Assembly (NCBI GenBank): GCA_023100825.1
Contig: CP095846.1
Span: 2,108,001 to 2,172,000, forward strand
Source of the DNA: Nocardioidaceae bacterium SCSIO 66511
GTDB taxonomy: Bacteria; Actinomycetota; Actinomycetes; Propionibacteriales; Nocardioidaceae
Direction of reading: 5' to 3'
DNA: 64,000 nucleotides
The notes under the pieces are model-generated. The model did not search any database. It saw only the letters and a program-made list of their open reading frames with translations, and was not told where the DNA came from. Below, piece by piece: positions 36,536-45,398 of this stretch; the first letter of the stretch is position 1, and the number at the start of each line of letters is the position of its first letter. The position numbers and the translations under genes were made by a program.

Positions 36536-37559
36536 GGGCCAGACCCCGCTGCTCGAGGTGAAGGACCTCGTCAAGCACTTTCCGGTCAAGTCGAGCGGGC
36601 TGATCCGGCGCACGATCGGGCAGGTGCAGGCCGTCGACGGCGTCAGCTTCGAGCTGCAGGCCGGCGAGGCGCTCGGCCTGGTCGGCGAGTCCGGCTGCGG
36701 TAAGTCGACCACCGGCCGGGTCCTGACCAAGCTCTACGAGCCGACGAGTGGCGAGATCCGCTTCGAGGGCACCGACCTGGCACCGCTGTCGAACAAGCAG
36801 ATGCTCCCGTACCGCAAGGACATCCAGCTGATCTTCCAGGATCCGTACTCCTCGCTGAACCCGCGGCACACCGTCGGTGCGATCGTCGCGACCCCGCTGC
36901 GAGTGCACAACGTGGTTCCGGAGAAGCAGGTGATGAACCGCGTCAAGGAGCTGCTCGAAGTCGTGGGTCTGAACCCCGAGCACTACAACCGCTATCCGTC
37001 GGAGTTCTCCGGCGGTCAGCGTCAGCGCATCGGCATCGCACGCGCGTTGGCCTTGCAGCCGAAGCTGATGATCGCCGACGAGCCGGTCTCCGCGCTCGAC
37101 GTTTCGATCCAGGCGCAGGTGATCAACCTTCTGCAGGGGCTGCAGAAGGAGTTCAACATCGCGTTCCTGTTCATCGCGCACGACCTCGCTGTCGTACGCC
37201 ACTTCTGCCCGCGCATCGCGGTCATGTACCTCGGCAAGATTGTCGAGATCGGCGACCGTGACGACATCTACAACAACCCGCACCACCCGTACACCCAGGC
37301 GCTGCTGTCGGCCGTACCCGATGTGAAGCAGGCCGAGGTCGGCGGGCGACGCGAGCGGATCATGCTCGAAGGCGACGTGCCGAGCCCGATCAACCCGCCG
37401 TCGGGTTGCCGCTTCCGTACGCGGTGCTGGAAGGCGCAGGAGATCTGCGAGCGGGAGGAGCCGCCACTGCTGCAGATCGGCGGTCCGCATCAGGCGGCGT
37501 GCCACTTCGCGGCGCCGATGGAGGCCGACCGCGGCGCGCCCGCGCGCGCCTCTGCCTGA
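36528..37559 (+). CDS. oppF: Oligopeptide ABC transporter ATPase, OppF type
   Basis: A 343-residue ATPase partner of OppD. It shows Walker [10 protein letters not shown], signature FSGGQRQR, Walker [13 protein letters not shown] and H-loop IAHD. The C-terminal extension has [14 protein letters not shown]. The GCGKST and VSALD versions mark the F-type subunit. It is the only OppF in the whole cluster, so it may also serve the second set at 37.7-42.6 kb, which has only an OppD. It is followed by a hairpin. Confidence 0.93.
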   Translation: MSEGQTPLLEVKDLVKHFPVKSSGLIRRTIGQVQAVDGVSFELQAGEALGLVGESGCGKSTTGRVLTKLYEPTSGEIRFEGTDLAPLSNKQMLPYRKDIQLIFQDPYSSLNPRHTVGAIVATPLRVHNVVPEKQVMNRVKELLEVVGLNPEHYNRYPSEFSGGQRQRIGIARALALQPKLMIADEPVSALDVSIQAQVINLLQGLQKEFNIAFLFIAHDLAVVRHFCPRIAVMYLGKIVEIGDRDDIYNNPHHPYTQALLSAVPDVKQAEVGGRRERIMLEGDVPSPINPPSGCRFRTRCWKAQEICEREEPPLLQIGGPHQAACHFAAPMEADRGAPARASA

Positions 37560-37578
37560 CCGGGCGTAACGAGCGGAG

Positions 37579-37601
37579 CCCCGCAATTGCGTGGTGCGGG
37601 G
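37579..37601 (+). terminator. Probable terminator after oppF
   Basis: A 7-bp stem CCCCGCA/TGCGGGG with a 9-base loop is followed by TCTTCTC. It lies 20 bp past the oppF stop and separates the first and second transporter sets. Confidence 0.55.
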
Positions 37602-37619
37602 TCTTCTCGTCGGCGTTGC

Positions 37620-37700
37620 GAAACCGTTACTACCGTACGGCCCAACGTTGGTAGTCCATTGGTCTACGCTGTGGCCTGACCCACCCTTACAGTGAGGGTG
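37620..37700 (+). promoter_or_regulatory. Upstream region of second transporter set: AAACCGTTAC motif and three dyads
   Basis: AAACCGTTAC (37621-37630) repeats the core of the motifs at 29392 and 31363. It is followed by the palindrome CCAACGTTGG (37642-37651), an imperfect dyad GTAGTCC/GGTCTAC (37651-37667) and an interrupted dyad CACCCT/AGGGTG (37682-37700). This density of dyads within 80 bp of a start suggests one or more operators. Confidence 0.45.
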
Positions 37701-37725
37701 GCGCATAGGTTCTTGGACGGTGTTC

Positions 37726-38712
37726 ATGGCGCTCGCGCCCACGGAGATGACCGAGGTCGCAACGACTGAGGTAGTCGACGTCGAAGGACGCTCGCCCGCA
37801 CAGATTGCGTTCGAACGGCTCCGACACGACAAGGTTGCCGTCATCTCGGCCGCGGTGGTGCTGTTCTTTGTGCTCATTGCGATCTTCGCTCCGCTGATCG
37901 CGGACCTGTTCGGCGTCGGCTACCGCACCGAGAGCGGGGCCGAGACGCTCGACGTGACGACCAACTACGGCAAGGTGGGACCACCGGTCCACGGCTTCAC
38001 CTGGGAGCACCCGCTCGGCATCGCGCCGAACAGCGGATACGACCTACTCGGTGAGTGGCTGTACGGCGCGCGTACGTCGATCGGCGTTGCCGTGGTCGCG
38101 ACGCTCATCTCCACCGTCGTCGGCGTCGTGGTGGGCCTGGTCGCAGGGTTCGCGACCGGCTGGCTCGACAAGGTGATCAGCTTCGTCATCGACACCTTCC
38201 TCGCCTTCCCGTTCGTGCTCGGTGCCCTTGCGCTGACGCCGATCATCACGAGTCGCTGGGCCGACGACGAAGAGACCCTCAAGGTCGCGACGTTCTTCAG
38301 CGTGGTGTTCGTGCTGTCGGCGTTCGGCTGGATGCTGCTGGCCAGGCTCGTCCGCGGTGAGGTGCTGTCGCTGCGGGAGCGCGAGTTCGTCCAGGCGGCG
38401 AGGGTGATCGGTGTGCCGCAGCGCAAGATCCTGTTCCGCGAGGTGCTGCCGAACCTCACCGCGCCGATCATCGTCGCCGTCTCTCTCGGCCTCCCGGCGT
38501 ACGTCTCGGCCGAGGCGGGGCTTGCGTACCTCGGCATCGGCATGTCAGGCGTCGCGTCGTGGGGGCAGACGATCAATGAGGCGTCCGGTTATGTCGGGCC
38601 CTACCCACTCTACCTTTGGGCACCGGTTGCCGGTGTCCTCTTCCTTGTGCTGTCGCTGAACCTTCTAGGTGATGCCATCCGCGACGCATTCGACCCGAAG
38701 ACCCGGCGATGA
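37726..38712 (+). CDS. oppC: Oligopeptide ABC transporter permease, OppC/DppC type (second)
   Basis: A 328-residue permease similar to the OppC at 31457. A 40-residue cytoplasmic N-terminus with RSPAQIAFERLRHDKVAVIS precedes TM1. The EAA loop is REREFVQAARVIGVPQRKILFREVLPN and the C-terminus is DAIRDAFDPKTRR. ATG 37726 is chosen; an in-frame GTG two codons upstream is equally possible and neither has a strong ribosome-binding site. As in the first set it precedes the binding protein. It probably pairs with the OppB at 40567. Confidence 0.91.
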   Translation: MALAPTEMTEVATTEVVDVEGRSPAQIAFERLRHDKVAVISAAVVLFFVLIAIFAPLIADLFGVGYRTESGAETLDVTTNYGKVGPPVHGFTWEHPLGIAPNSGYDLLGEWLYGARTSIGVAVVATLISTVVGVVVGLVAGFATGWLDKVISFVIDTFLAFPFVLGALALTPIITSRWADDEETLKVATFFSVVFVLSAFGWMLLARLVRGEVLSLREREFVQAARVIGVPQRKILFREVLPNLTAPIIVAVSLGLPAYVSAEAGLAYLGIGMSGVASWGQTINEASGYVGPYPLYLWAPVAGVLFLVLSLNLLGDAIRDAFDPKTRR

Positions 38713-38756
38713 CCGTCCAGCGGCCCGCGCCACGAAGAAGGAATGGAAACACAGCG

Positions 38757-40499
38757 ATGCGATTGAAGAGATGGATCGCCACCGGTAGTGCGGCTGGCCT
38801 GCTGGTGCTGGCCGCATGCGGCGGTAACAGCGACCTCGAGAGCGACACCGAGGACTCGATCAACAGTCAGGCTGCGGCCGGCACGGGTAAGGACCCCGAC
38901 GCCGAGGCCCCTGCGCCCGAGATCGAGGGTGCGGAGGAGGGCGGCACCTTGAAGGTGCTGTCGACCGAGGGAATGAACTCGATCCACCCGCAGGACACCT
39001 ACTACTACAACACGATGTCGATCACGACCGGGTTGATGTTCCGTACGCTCACGCAGTACGTCGAGCGCGACGGCCAGATGGTGCTGGTGCCCGACCTCGC
39101 CACCGATCTCGGCCAGCCCAACGACGATTTCACCGAGTGGACCTTCGAGATCCGTGACGGCGTCCGCTGGGAGAACGGCGACGAGGTCACCGCCGAAGAC
39201 GTCGCCCGCGGCATCAAGGCGTCGTTCGACCGCGACACGTTCACGGCCGGTCCTGCATACGCCAACACCTACTTCCAGGGCGGCGACTCGTACAAGGGTC
39301 TGTACTCCGATCCGAAGACCGAACCGGAGGCCGTCAGCGTCGACGGCAACAAGGTCACCATCAAGATGGCCAAGCCGTTCGCCGATATGGACTACTTCGG
39401 CGCGCTGCCGGCGATGAGCCCACTTCCGGACACGAACGAGGACCCGGCCGAGTACGCACGGCACCCACTGTCGACCGGCCCGTACAAGATCGACTCGTAC
39501 GACATCGGCAAGAAGATGACACTCGTGCAGAACGACGAGTGGGACCCCGAGACCGATCCGGGCCGTCATCAGTACCTCGACGGCTACGACTTCGACCTGC
39601 AGATCGGTGACTCGGCTCAGATCGAGAACCTCATCCTCGGCGACCAGGGCGACGCACAGACGACGGTCAGTATCGACAACGTCAACCAGGCCAACATAGG
39701 AAAGGCCAAGGAGCAGGACCAGCTGGTCTCCGGCGCGAGCGCCTGCGGGTACTTCCTGAACCCGGACTACCGCAAGGTCACCGACATCAACATTCGCAAG
39801 GCGATCGGCCTGGCGTTCCCGTACGAGGACACCTGGCTGGCCGAGGGCCAGATCATCGGTACGACTCGTGCGCCGGCGACGATGATCTCGGCGCCGAGCG
39901 TGCCGGGCCGCATCGACCCGCCGTACGACGTGCTCGGCAACAAGGGCCAGGAGACCGACACCGCCGAGGCGAAGAAGCTGCTGGAGAAGGCGGACGCGGT
40001 CGGCTACGAGCTGAAGTTCGTCTACACCAGTGACGACCCGATGCTGGTCGATATGAAGGATGCGATGGTTCGCTCCTTCGAGGAGGCCGGGTTCAAGGTC
40101 TCGCCGGTCAAGGCGGCCGACGACCAGGAGACCTCGAAGATCAACCAGGACCCCGATGCGCCGGTCAACCTGCGTCGGACCTCGTGGTGCGCCGACTGGC
40201 CGTCCGGTGCCGTGTGGATCCCGCCGGTGCTGTCCAAGGCGTACCCGGGCTCCAACTACGCGCACTTCACCGAGCCGGACGTCGAGAAGAAGATCGACGA
40301 GGTGCAGCAGCTGCCGAGCGAGGAGCAGGCGGAGGCGTGGGCCGAGCTGGAGAAGTACGCGATGGAGAAGTACTACCCGACCATCCCGATCGGCTACACC
40401 GGTTCGGCGATGCTGGAAGGTTCGCGTGTGGAGGGGATGAGCGTCGACGAAGTGTTCGGCAACCCCACCTGGAAGAGCATGTGGATCTCGTCTGAGTGA
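38757..40499 (+). CDS. Oligopeptide/dipeptide ABC transporter substrate-binding lipoprotein 3
   Basis: A 580-residue SBP family 5 lipoprotein. The leader LKRWIATGSAAGLLVLAACGG ends in a lipobox; a linker with PAPEIEGAEEGGT resembles those of lipoproteins 1 and 2. The body is recognisably related but clearly more diverged (EWTFEIRDGVRWENGDEVTA, ADWPSGAVWIPPV). The start is the ATG next to the typical leader; open frame upstream overlaps the OppC gene's end and lacks leader features. It likely gives the second transporter set a different ligand range. A perfect hairpin follows. Confidence 0.92.
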   Translation: MRLKRWIATGSAAGLLVLAACGGNSDLESDTEDSINSQAAAGTGKDPDAEAPAPEIEGAEEGGTLKVLSTEGMNSIHPQDTYYYNTMSITTGLMFRTLTQYVERDGQMVLVPDLATDLGQPNDDFTEWTFEIRDGVRWENGDEVTAEDVARGIKASFDRDTFTAGPAYANTYFQGGDSYKGLYSDPKTEPEAVSVDGNKVTIKMAKPFADMDYFGALPAMSPLPDTNEDPAEYARHPLSTGPYKIDSYDIGKKMTLVQNDEWDPETDPGRHQYLDGYDFDLQIGDSAQIENLILGDQGDAQTTVSIDNVNQANIGKAKEQDQLVSGASACGYFLNPDYRKVTDINIRKAIGLAFPYEDTWLAEGQIIGTTRAPATMISAPSVPGRIDPPYDVLGNKGQETDTAEAKKLLEKADAVGYELKFVYTSDDPMLVDMKDAMVRSFEEAGFKVSPVKAADDQETSKINQDPDAPVNLRRTSWCADWPSGAVWIPPVLSKAYPGSNYAHFTEPDVEKKIDEVQQLPSEEQAEAWAELEKYAMEKYYPTIPIGYTGSAMLEGSRVEGMSVDEVFGNPTWKSMWISSE

Positions 40500-40506
40500 C
40501 CATTGC

Positions 40507-40540
40507 ACCGATGCCCGCGGTTCATACCGCGGGCATCGGT
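40507..40540 (+). terminator. Strong hairpin after binding-protein gene 3
   Basis: A perfect 15-bp stem (40507-40521 with 40526-40540) has a four-base TCAT loop, 7 bp past the lipoprotein stop and 27 bp before oppB. Like those after lipoproteins 1 and 2, it lacks a T-run. Confidence 0.75.
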
Positions 40541-40566
40541 CAGCGCGCTGAGTCTCTGGAGCGTCT

Positions 40567-41565
40567 GTGTTCAGTTATGTGATCCGCCGGCTGGTCGGCG
40601 CGGTGCTCGTCATCGTGTTCGCGTCCATGCTGGTGTTCGGGCTGTTCTTCTACGGCCCGTCCGACCCGGGCCGGGTGCTGTGCGATGCGTCGTCGGGGCG
40701 GTGTACGCCCGAGCAGGCCGAGCGCATCAACGACTCGCTCGGCTTCAACGACCCCGTGCATGAGCAGTACGCCGTATGGGCAAAGGGCATCTTCACCGGC
40801 CGGGAGATCGACATCGGCGGATCGACCATCGACTGTCCGGCACCGTGCTTCGGCATCTCGTACCAGACGAAGGAGCCGGTCACCGACATTCTCACCGAAC
40901 GAATGCCGGCCACCATCTCGCTGGCGATCGGTGGTGCGATGGTGTTCCTTCCGCTCGGCGTACTGCTCGGCGTCCTCGCGGCCCGAAAACGCGGCACCGC
41001 GACCGACAAGCTGCTCGTCGGCTCGTCCTTGCTGATCAGCTCGGTTCCGTACTACCTGCTGGCCTTGATGGTCTATCTGTACGTCGTCACGCAGTGGGGG
41101 CTCGTCTCGGCTCCCGAGTACCACCCGATCACCGACAACCCGCTTGCCTGGGCAGGTGGTCTGATGATGCCGTGGTTGGTTCTCGGTATCGCCTCGTCGA
41201 CGCCGTACGCGAGGTTCAGCCGGGGGTCGATGGTCGACGCGCTCAGCGAGGACTTCGTACGTACGGCGCGGGCGAAGGGCATGGGCGAACGCACTGTGCT
41301 CGTCAACCATGCACTGCACGCCGCGCTGGTTCCGGTCGTGACGATCTTCGGGCTCGATATGGCGACGCTGCTCGCGGGCACGGTGTTCACGGAGAAGATC
41401 TTCGGCATCGACGGCATGGGCCTCGAAGCATTGGAAGCGGTCAAGGACGACGACTTCCCGATCCTCGCGGCGACCGTGCTGCTCGCGGCGGCGCTGGTGG
41501 TGGTCGCGAACATGCTGGTCGACTTCGTCTACTCGGTGATCGACCCGAGGGTGAGGCTGTCATGA
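40567..41565 (+). CDS. oppB: Oligopeptide ABC transporter permease, OppB/DppB type (second)
   Basis: A 332-residue permease starting with GTG (MFSYVIRRLVGAVLVIVFAS). The extracytoplasmic loop again carries two cysteine pairs (CDASSGRC and CPAPC), matching the first OppB. The EAA loop is EDFVRTARAKGMGERTVLVNHA. It overlaps the downstream OppD gene by 4 bp. Its pairing with the OppC at 37726 is inferred from position. Confidence 0.93.
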   Translation: MFSYVIRRLVGAVLVIVFASMLVFGLFFYGPSDPGRVLCDASSGRCTPEQAERINDSLGFNDPVHEQYAVWAKGIFTGREIDIGGSTIDCPAPCFGISYQTKEPVTDILTERMPATISLAIGGAMVFLPLGVLLGVLAARKRGTATDKLLVGSSLLISSVPYYLLALMVYLYVVTQWGLVSAPEYHPITDNPLAWAGGLMMPWLVLGIASSTPYARFSRGSMVDALSEDFVRTARAKGMGERTVLVNHALHAALVPVVTIFGLDMATLLAGTVFTEKIFGIDGMGLEALEAVKDDDFPILAATVLLAAALVVVANMLVDFVYSVIDPRVRLS

Positions 41566-42611
41566 CGGATGCCACCGCAAACACCGACGAGCCGTTCGTC
41601 GTCGTTGAGGACCTCACGGTTCGCTTCCCGACCGCTGACGGGCTGGTCAACGCCGTCACTGGTCTTTCGTACTCGGTCGAGATGGGCAAGACGCTCGGCA
41701 TTGTGGGGGAGTCGGGCTCGGGCAAGTCGGTCTCGAATATGGCGATCCTCGGTCTGCACGATCCGCGACGTACGCAGATCGAGGGCTCGATCCGCGTCAA
41801 CGGCACCGAGATCGTCGGTCTCGACCGGCGGCGGCTGCAGCGCATCCGGGGCAACGAGGTCTCGATGATCTTCCAGGACGCCCTGGCGGCGCTGCACCCG
41901 TTCCACCGGGTCGGGCGCCAGATCGCGGAGTCGTACGCAGCGCATCATCCGTCGGCGAGCAAGCGCGATGCGCGGCGCCGGGCGATCGAGATGCTCGACC
42001 GCGTCGGCATTCCGCAGCCCGATCAGCGTGTCGACGACTACCCGCATCAGTTCTCCGGGGGCATGCGTCAGCGGGCGATGATCGCGATGGCGTTGGTCAA
42101 CGACCCGAAGGTGCTGATCGCCGACGAGCCGACCACGGCGCTCGACGTGACGGTGCAGGCGCAGATCCTTGACCTACTGCAGGATCTCCAGCGCGACTTC
42201 GGATCGGCGATCATCATGATCACCCACGACCTCGGCGTCATCGCCGAGCTGGCCGACGACGTGCTGGTCATGTACGCCGGCCGCGCCGTGGAGTACGGCA
42301 GCTGCAAGACGATCCTGTCGCAACCGCGGATGCCGTACACCTGGGGTTTGCTGGAGTCGGTGCCCGACCTGGACAGTGACCCGCAGGCTCAGCTGTTGTC
42401 GATCCCGGGCCTGCCGCCGAGCATGCTCGCGCCTCCTAGCGGTTGTCCGTTCCACCCGCGCTGCCGATACACCGACGAGGTGTCCGGAGACCTGTGCTCG
42501 GGGGAGCTGCCGGTGCTGGACACCATCGACGACGGACACCTCGTACGTTGCCATCTCGGCGAGAAGGCGGCCAAGCTCGCCGATGCGGCGCGTGGGGAGC
42601 AGCCGGCCTGA
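41562..42611 (+). CDS. oppD: Oligopeptide ABC transporter ATPase, OppD type (second)
   Basis: A 349-residue ATPase close to the OppD at 35375. It shows Walker A GESGSGKS, signature FSGGMRQR, Walker [14 protein letters not shown]-loop ITHD and the C-terminal cysteine extension CPFHPRC. The true start overlaps the OppB stop (ATGA). No OppF gene follows; instead a convergent acetyltransferase gene ends 1 bp away. The transporter would therefore need the OppF from the first set or act as an OppD homodimer; the first is more likely. Confidence 0.93.
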   Translation: MTDATANTDEPFVVVEDLTVRFPTADGLVNAVTGLSYSVEMGKTLGIVGESGSGKSVSNMAILGLHDPRRTQIEGSIRVNGTEIVGLDRRRLQRIRGNEVSMIFQDALAALHPFHRVGRQIAESYAAHHPSASKRDARRRAIEMLDRVGIPQPDQRVDDYPHQFSGGMRQRAMIAMALVNDPKVLIADEPTTALDVTVQAQILDLLQDLQRDFGSAIIMITHDLGVIAELADDVLVMYAGRAVEYGSCKTILSQPRMPYTWGLLESVPDLDSDPQAQLLSIPGLPPSMLAPPSGCPFHPRCRYTDEVSGDLCSGELPVLDTIDDGHLVRCHLGEKAAKLADAARGEQPA

Positions 42612-42612
42612 C

Positions 42613-43188
42613 TCAGGCGACGTCTCGACGCATCACGAGTCGCGGCAGCTTGCTCGCCACCGCGTCGGTCGTACCGACGACGTCGAAGCCGGCCCGCTCG
42701 AACATGGCGCGGGTGCCGACGAAGGCCATCGTGGTGTCCATCCGCCCCGGTGGGTCGACGGGGTACGCCTCGACCGCCGGTGCGCCGTGCTCGGCGGCGT
42801 ACGCAACGGCTCCGTCGAGCAGCTGCGACGTGACACCGCGACGACGGTGACCGCTGCGTACGACGATGCACACGATGCTCCACACCGGCACGTCGTCTAT
42901 CGGCCGGATGAGCCGGGACTTGGTGAGCACCGGGATCTCCGCGCGCGGGCCGATGTTGCACCAGCCGACGGGTACGTCGTCGGCGTACGTGACGACCCCC
43001 GGCGGATGTTCCCGCTCGCACAGACGACGCATCGCCTGCTCGCGGTCGCCGTCGCCGAGCTCTCGGACATCGGCCGCGCGCAGCCGATGAGGAACACACC
43101 AGCAGTGCGTCGATCGCCTACGCGGGTTGACGACGTCGGCGAAGTCGTCGAAGCGATCGGGCGTCACGGGGTGCGTCTGCCAGGTCAT
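42613..43188 (-). CDS. GNAT-family N-acetyltransferase
   Basis: A 191-residue acetyl-CoA-dependent transferase. The core is seen as [30 protein letters not shown], containing the acetyl-CoA pyrophosphate-binding R-x-x-G-x-(G/T) type loop (RRRGVT). The N-terminal part contains CWCVPHRL. The acceptor substrate is unknown. It is convergent with the second OppD and divergent from rarA, separated by 65 bp. It is not part of either neighbouring operon. Confidence 0.85.
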   Translation of the reverse strand: MTWQTHPVTPDRFDDFADVVNPRRRSTHCWCVPHRLRAADVRELGDGDREQAMRRLCEREHPPGVVTYADDVPVGWCNIGPRAEIPVLTKSRLIRPIDDVPVWSIVCIVVRSGHRRRGVTSQLLDGAVAYAAEHGAPAVEAYPVDPPGRMDTTMAFVGTRAMFERAGFDVVGTTDAVASKLPRLVMRRDVA

Positions 43189-43240
43189 CGAATCATCGGA
43201 TCACATGGCGCCGACAGTCCGCGACGATCGGACCGGCGGG

Positions 43241-43246
43241 TACGCT
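43241..43246 (+). promoter_or_regulatory. Possible -10 element of a leaderless rarA transcript
   Basis: TACGCT ends 7 bp before the rarA GTG, in the divergent gap with the acetyltransferase gene. No clear -35 is visible. Confidence 0.33.
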
Positions 43247-43253
43247 CGCACGC

Positions 43254-44624
43254 GTGAATTCCGACGGGTTGTTCGACATCCCCGAGGCGCCGGAGCTGGC
43301 GCCGGAGGGTCGCGGGAGTCTCAGCGCCGCCGACCATGCGTCGGCCCCGCTGGCCGTCCGCATGCGCCCACGTACGCTCGACGACCTGATCGGCCAGCAG
43401 CAGTTGCTCGGCGCGGGCTCGCCGCTTCGCCGGATGATCGACGACGACCAGCCGATGTCGGTGATCCTGTGGGGTCCGCCGGGTACGGGAAAGACGACGA
43501 TCGCATCGCTGATCAGTGCACACACCGATCGCCGGTTCGTGGAGATCTCCGCGGTGTCGGGCGGAGTCAAGGACGTACGCGAGGCGATCGACGGCGCGAA
43601 GCGGCGGTTGGCTCGCGGCGGCCGCGAGACGGTTCTGTTCGTCGACGAGGTGCACCGGTTCAGCAAGGCACAGCAGGACGCGTTGCTTCCCGGTGTCGAG
43701 AACCGCTGGGTGTCCCTGGTCGCCGCGACCACCGAGAACCCGAACTTCAGCGTGATCTCGCCGCTGTTGTCGCGCTCGCTGCTGTTGACGCTGGAGTCGC
43801 TGAGCGAGGACGACGTCGGTGTGATGATCGACCGCGCACTCGCCGATTCGGCCGGCCTCGACGGCGCTGTCGAGCTGACCGACGAAGCACGCGCCCACCT
43901 CGTACGCCTGGCGGGCGGTGACGGCCGCAGGGCGCTCACGTACCTCGAGGCGGCGGCCGGTGCCGCCGCAGCGCAGGGCTCGACGACCGTCGACGTCGAC
44001 GCGGCAGCCGTGGCCGTCGACCGGGCGGCCGTGCGGTACGACCGGCAGGGCGACCAGCACTACGACGTGACGAGCGCGTTCATCAAGTCGATCCGTGGCT
44101 CCGATGTCGACGCAGCACTGCATTACCTCGCCCGGATGGCAGAGGCGGGCGAGGACCCGCGCTTCATCGCGCGGCGACTGATGATCCTCGCCAGCGAGGA
44201 CATCGGCATGGCAGACCCGACCGCGCTGCCGACGGCCGTCGCGGCCGCACAGGCCGTTGCGCTGATCGGGTTCCCCGAGGCGCGCATCACGCTTGCGCAC
44301 GCCGTTATCGCGCTCTCGCTCGCGCCCAAGTCGAACGCCGTCGTACGAGCGATCGGTGCCGCCGGTGACGACGTACGCGCCGGCAAGACGGGCGCCGTAC
44401 CACCGGCGTTGCGCGATGCGCACTACGCGGGTGCGAAGAAGCTCGGACACGGGCACGACTACAAGTACGCGCACGACGCGCCGCGGGGCATCGCAGCGCA
44501 GCAGTACGCACCAGACGACGTACACGGTGCGGAGTACTACACGCCGACCGACCACGGGGCTGAGGCGGCGTACACCGAGCGGCTCGCGAAGATCCGCGCC
44601 ATTCTCCGCGGCGACGACCGCTGA
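43254..44624 (+). CDS. rarA: Replication-associated recombination protein A (RarA/MgsA)
   Basis: AAA+ ATPase of 456 residues acting at stalled replication forks. It shows Walker [10 protein letters not shown], Walker [10 protein letters not shown], and sensor 1 in AATTENPNF. The tetramerisation/MgsA C-terminal domain carries [16 protein letters not shown] and [13 protein letters not shown]. The GTG start is plausible because the family's [17 protein letters not shown] follows about 35 residues later. The TGA stop is itself part of the first unit of a 22-bp repeat array. The position upstream of alaS is conserved in actinobacteria. Confidence 0.95.
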   Translation: MNSDGLFDIPEAPELAPEGRGSLSAADHASAPLAVRMRPRTLDDLIGQQQLLGAGSPLRRMIDDDQPMSVILWGPPGTGKTTIASLISAHTDRRFVEISAVSGGVKDVREAIDGAKRRLARGGRETVLFVDEVHRFSKAQQDALLPGVENRWVSLVAATTENPNFSVISPLLSRSLLLTLESLSEDDVGVMIDRALADSAGLDGAVELTDEARAHLVRLAGGDGRRALTYLEAAAGAAAAQGSTTVDVDAAAVAVDRAAVRYDRQGDQHYDVTSAFIKSIRGSDVDAALHYLARMAEAGEDPRFIARRLMILASEDIGMADPTALPTAVAAAQAVALIGFPEARITLAHAVIALSLAPKSNAVVRAIGAAGDDVRAGKTGAVPPALRDAHYAGAKKLGHGHDYKYAHDAPRGIAAQQYAPDDVHGAEYYTPTDHGAEAAYTERLAKIRAILRGDDR

Positions 44625-44725
44625 GACGTGAGAAGTTTCGCGCTGACCCGCTGATTCTTCACCGCTGACCCGTGACTTCTACTGTGCAGAACTCGCGGGT
44701 CAGCGCGAAACTTCTCACGTCTCAG
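44621..44725. repeat. 22-bp word array folded as an inverted repeat after rarA
   Basis: Three forward units (44621-44642, 44643-44664, 44665-44686) begin CTGAGACG, CTGACCCG and CTGACCCG. Two reverse units (44682-44703 and 44704-44725) follow on the opposite strand. The outermost forward and reverse units are exact complements over 22 bp, so the whole element can fold into one large hairpin. It fills most of the 153-bp gap before the next gene. Confidence 0.88.
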
Positions 44726-44765
44726 CGTTGGCGGGGGAGGGCTACGCCACCACGGCGTACGACGG

Positions 44766-44771
44766 TAGGGT
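44766..44771 (+). promoter_or_regulatory. Possible -10 element for the 44778 gene
   Basis: TAGGGT ends 6 bp before the ATG at 44778, consistent with a leaderless transcript starting after the repeat array. No clear -35 is visible. Confidence 0.35.
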
Positions 44772-44777
44772 CGGCCC

Positions 44778-45398
44778 ATGTCGACGGAGCAGTGGATAGC
44801 GCTGTTGGCGGTGGTCGTCGCGGTCCTCGCGCTCGGCGCAACCGCGTTGCTCGCTGTCGCGCTGCGCCGGATGCGCGCCGACGTCCGCCGCATTGCCGAC
44901 GCTGCCGATGCTTCTGCATCGTCCGGGCCGTCCACGATCCCTGTAGCGGGCCAGTCGACCGGCGCCCCGGGCGAGGTCGCGACTGCATCGACGTCGGCGG
45001 CGGTGACCGTCACACCGATCCGACCCTCGACCGACCTGCCCGTCGCCACACCCGTTCCGCTCGGCGAGCAGCAGCCCTCCGACGAGCCGCAGATCGTCAC
45101 CCGCGACGGTCGCGTGGTCGTCGTACCCTCGACCAGGCAGGTCGTCGAGGCGACGATGGGCAAACCGATGATCCGCGGTGCGGTGCTCGGCCACGGCCTG
45201 CGGTACGCGCTGCGTCCCGAGAGCCGCGACCGGCTCCGCGGCCTCATCCGCCGCGAGTACCGCCGACGCCGCAAGATCCGCCTCCGGGCGGGTCGACGGG
45301 CCGCGCGTACGGCAAGCATCCCGCCGCGCGATCTGCAGTCGTGGCTCGGCACTCCGGCAAAAAGTGGGTTGAACGTCGATCACGACGGAGGATCATGA
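44778..45398 (+). CDS. Membrane-anchored protein of unknown function
   Basis: A 206-residue protein with an N-terminal TM helix (about residues 7-28: ALLAVVVAVLALGATALLAVAL). A Ser/Ala/Pro/Thr-rich linker (about 44-105) follows, and then a basic C-terminal region with RLRGLIRREYRRRRKIRLRA. A conserved-looking patch TRQVVEATMGKPMIRGAVLGH precedes it. I recognise no enzymatic motif. It overlaps the next small gene by 4 bp and, with it, precedes alaS, an arrangement common in actinobacteria. Confidence 0.72.
   Translation: MSTEQWIALLAVVVAVLALGATALLAVALRRMRADVRRIADAADASASSGPSTIPVAGQSTGAPGEVATASTSAAVTVTPIRPSTDLPVATPVPLGEQQPSDEPQIVTRDGRVVVVPSTRQVVEATMGKPMIRGAVLGHGLRYALRPESRDRLRGLIRREYRRRRKIRLRAGRRAARTASIPPRDLQSWLGTPAKSGLNVDHDGGS

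Noticed and set aside
40567-42611. Second OppF hidden at the end of the second transporter set
   Set aside because: The only ATPase there is D-type (GSGKS, TTALD); directly after it comes a convergent acetyltransferase with 1 bp between stops, leaving no room.
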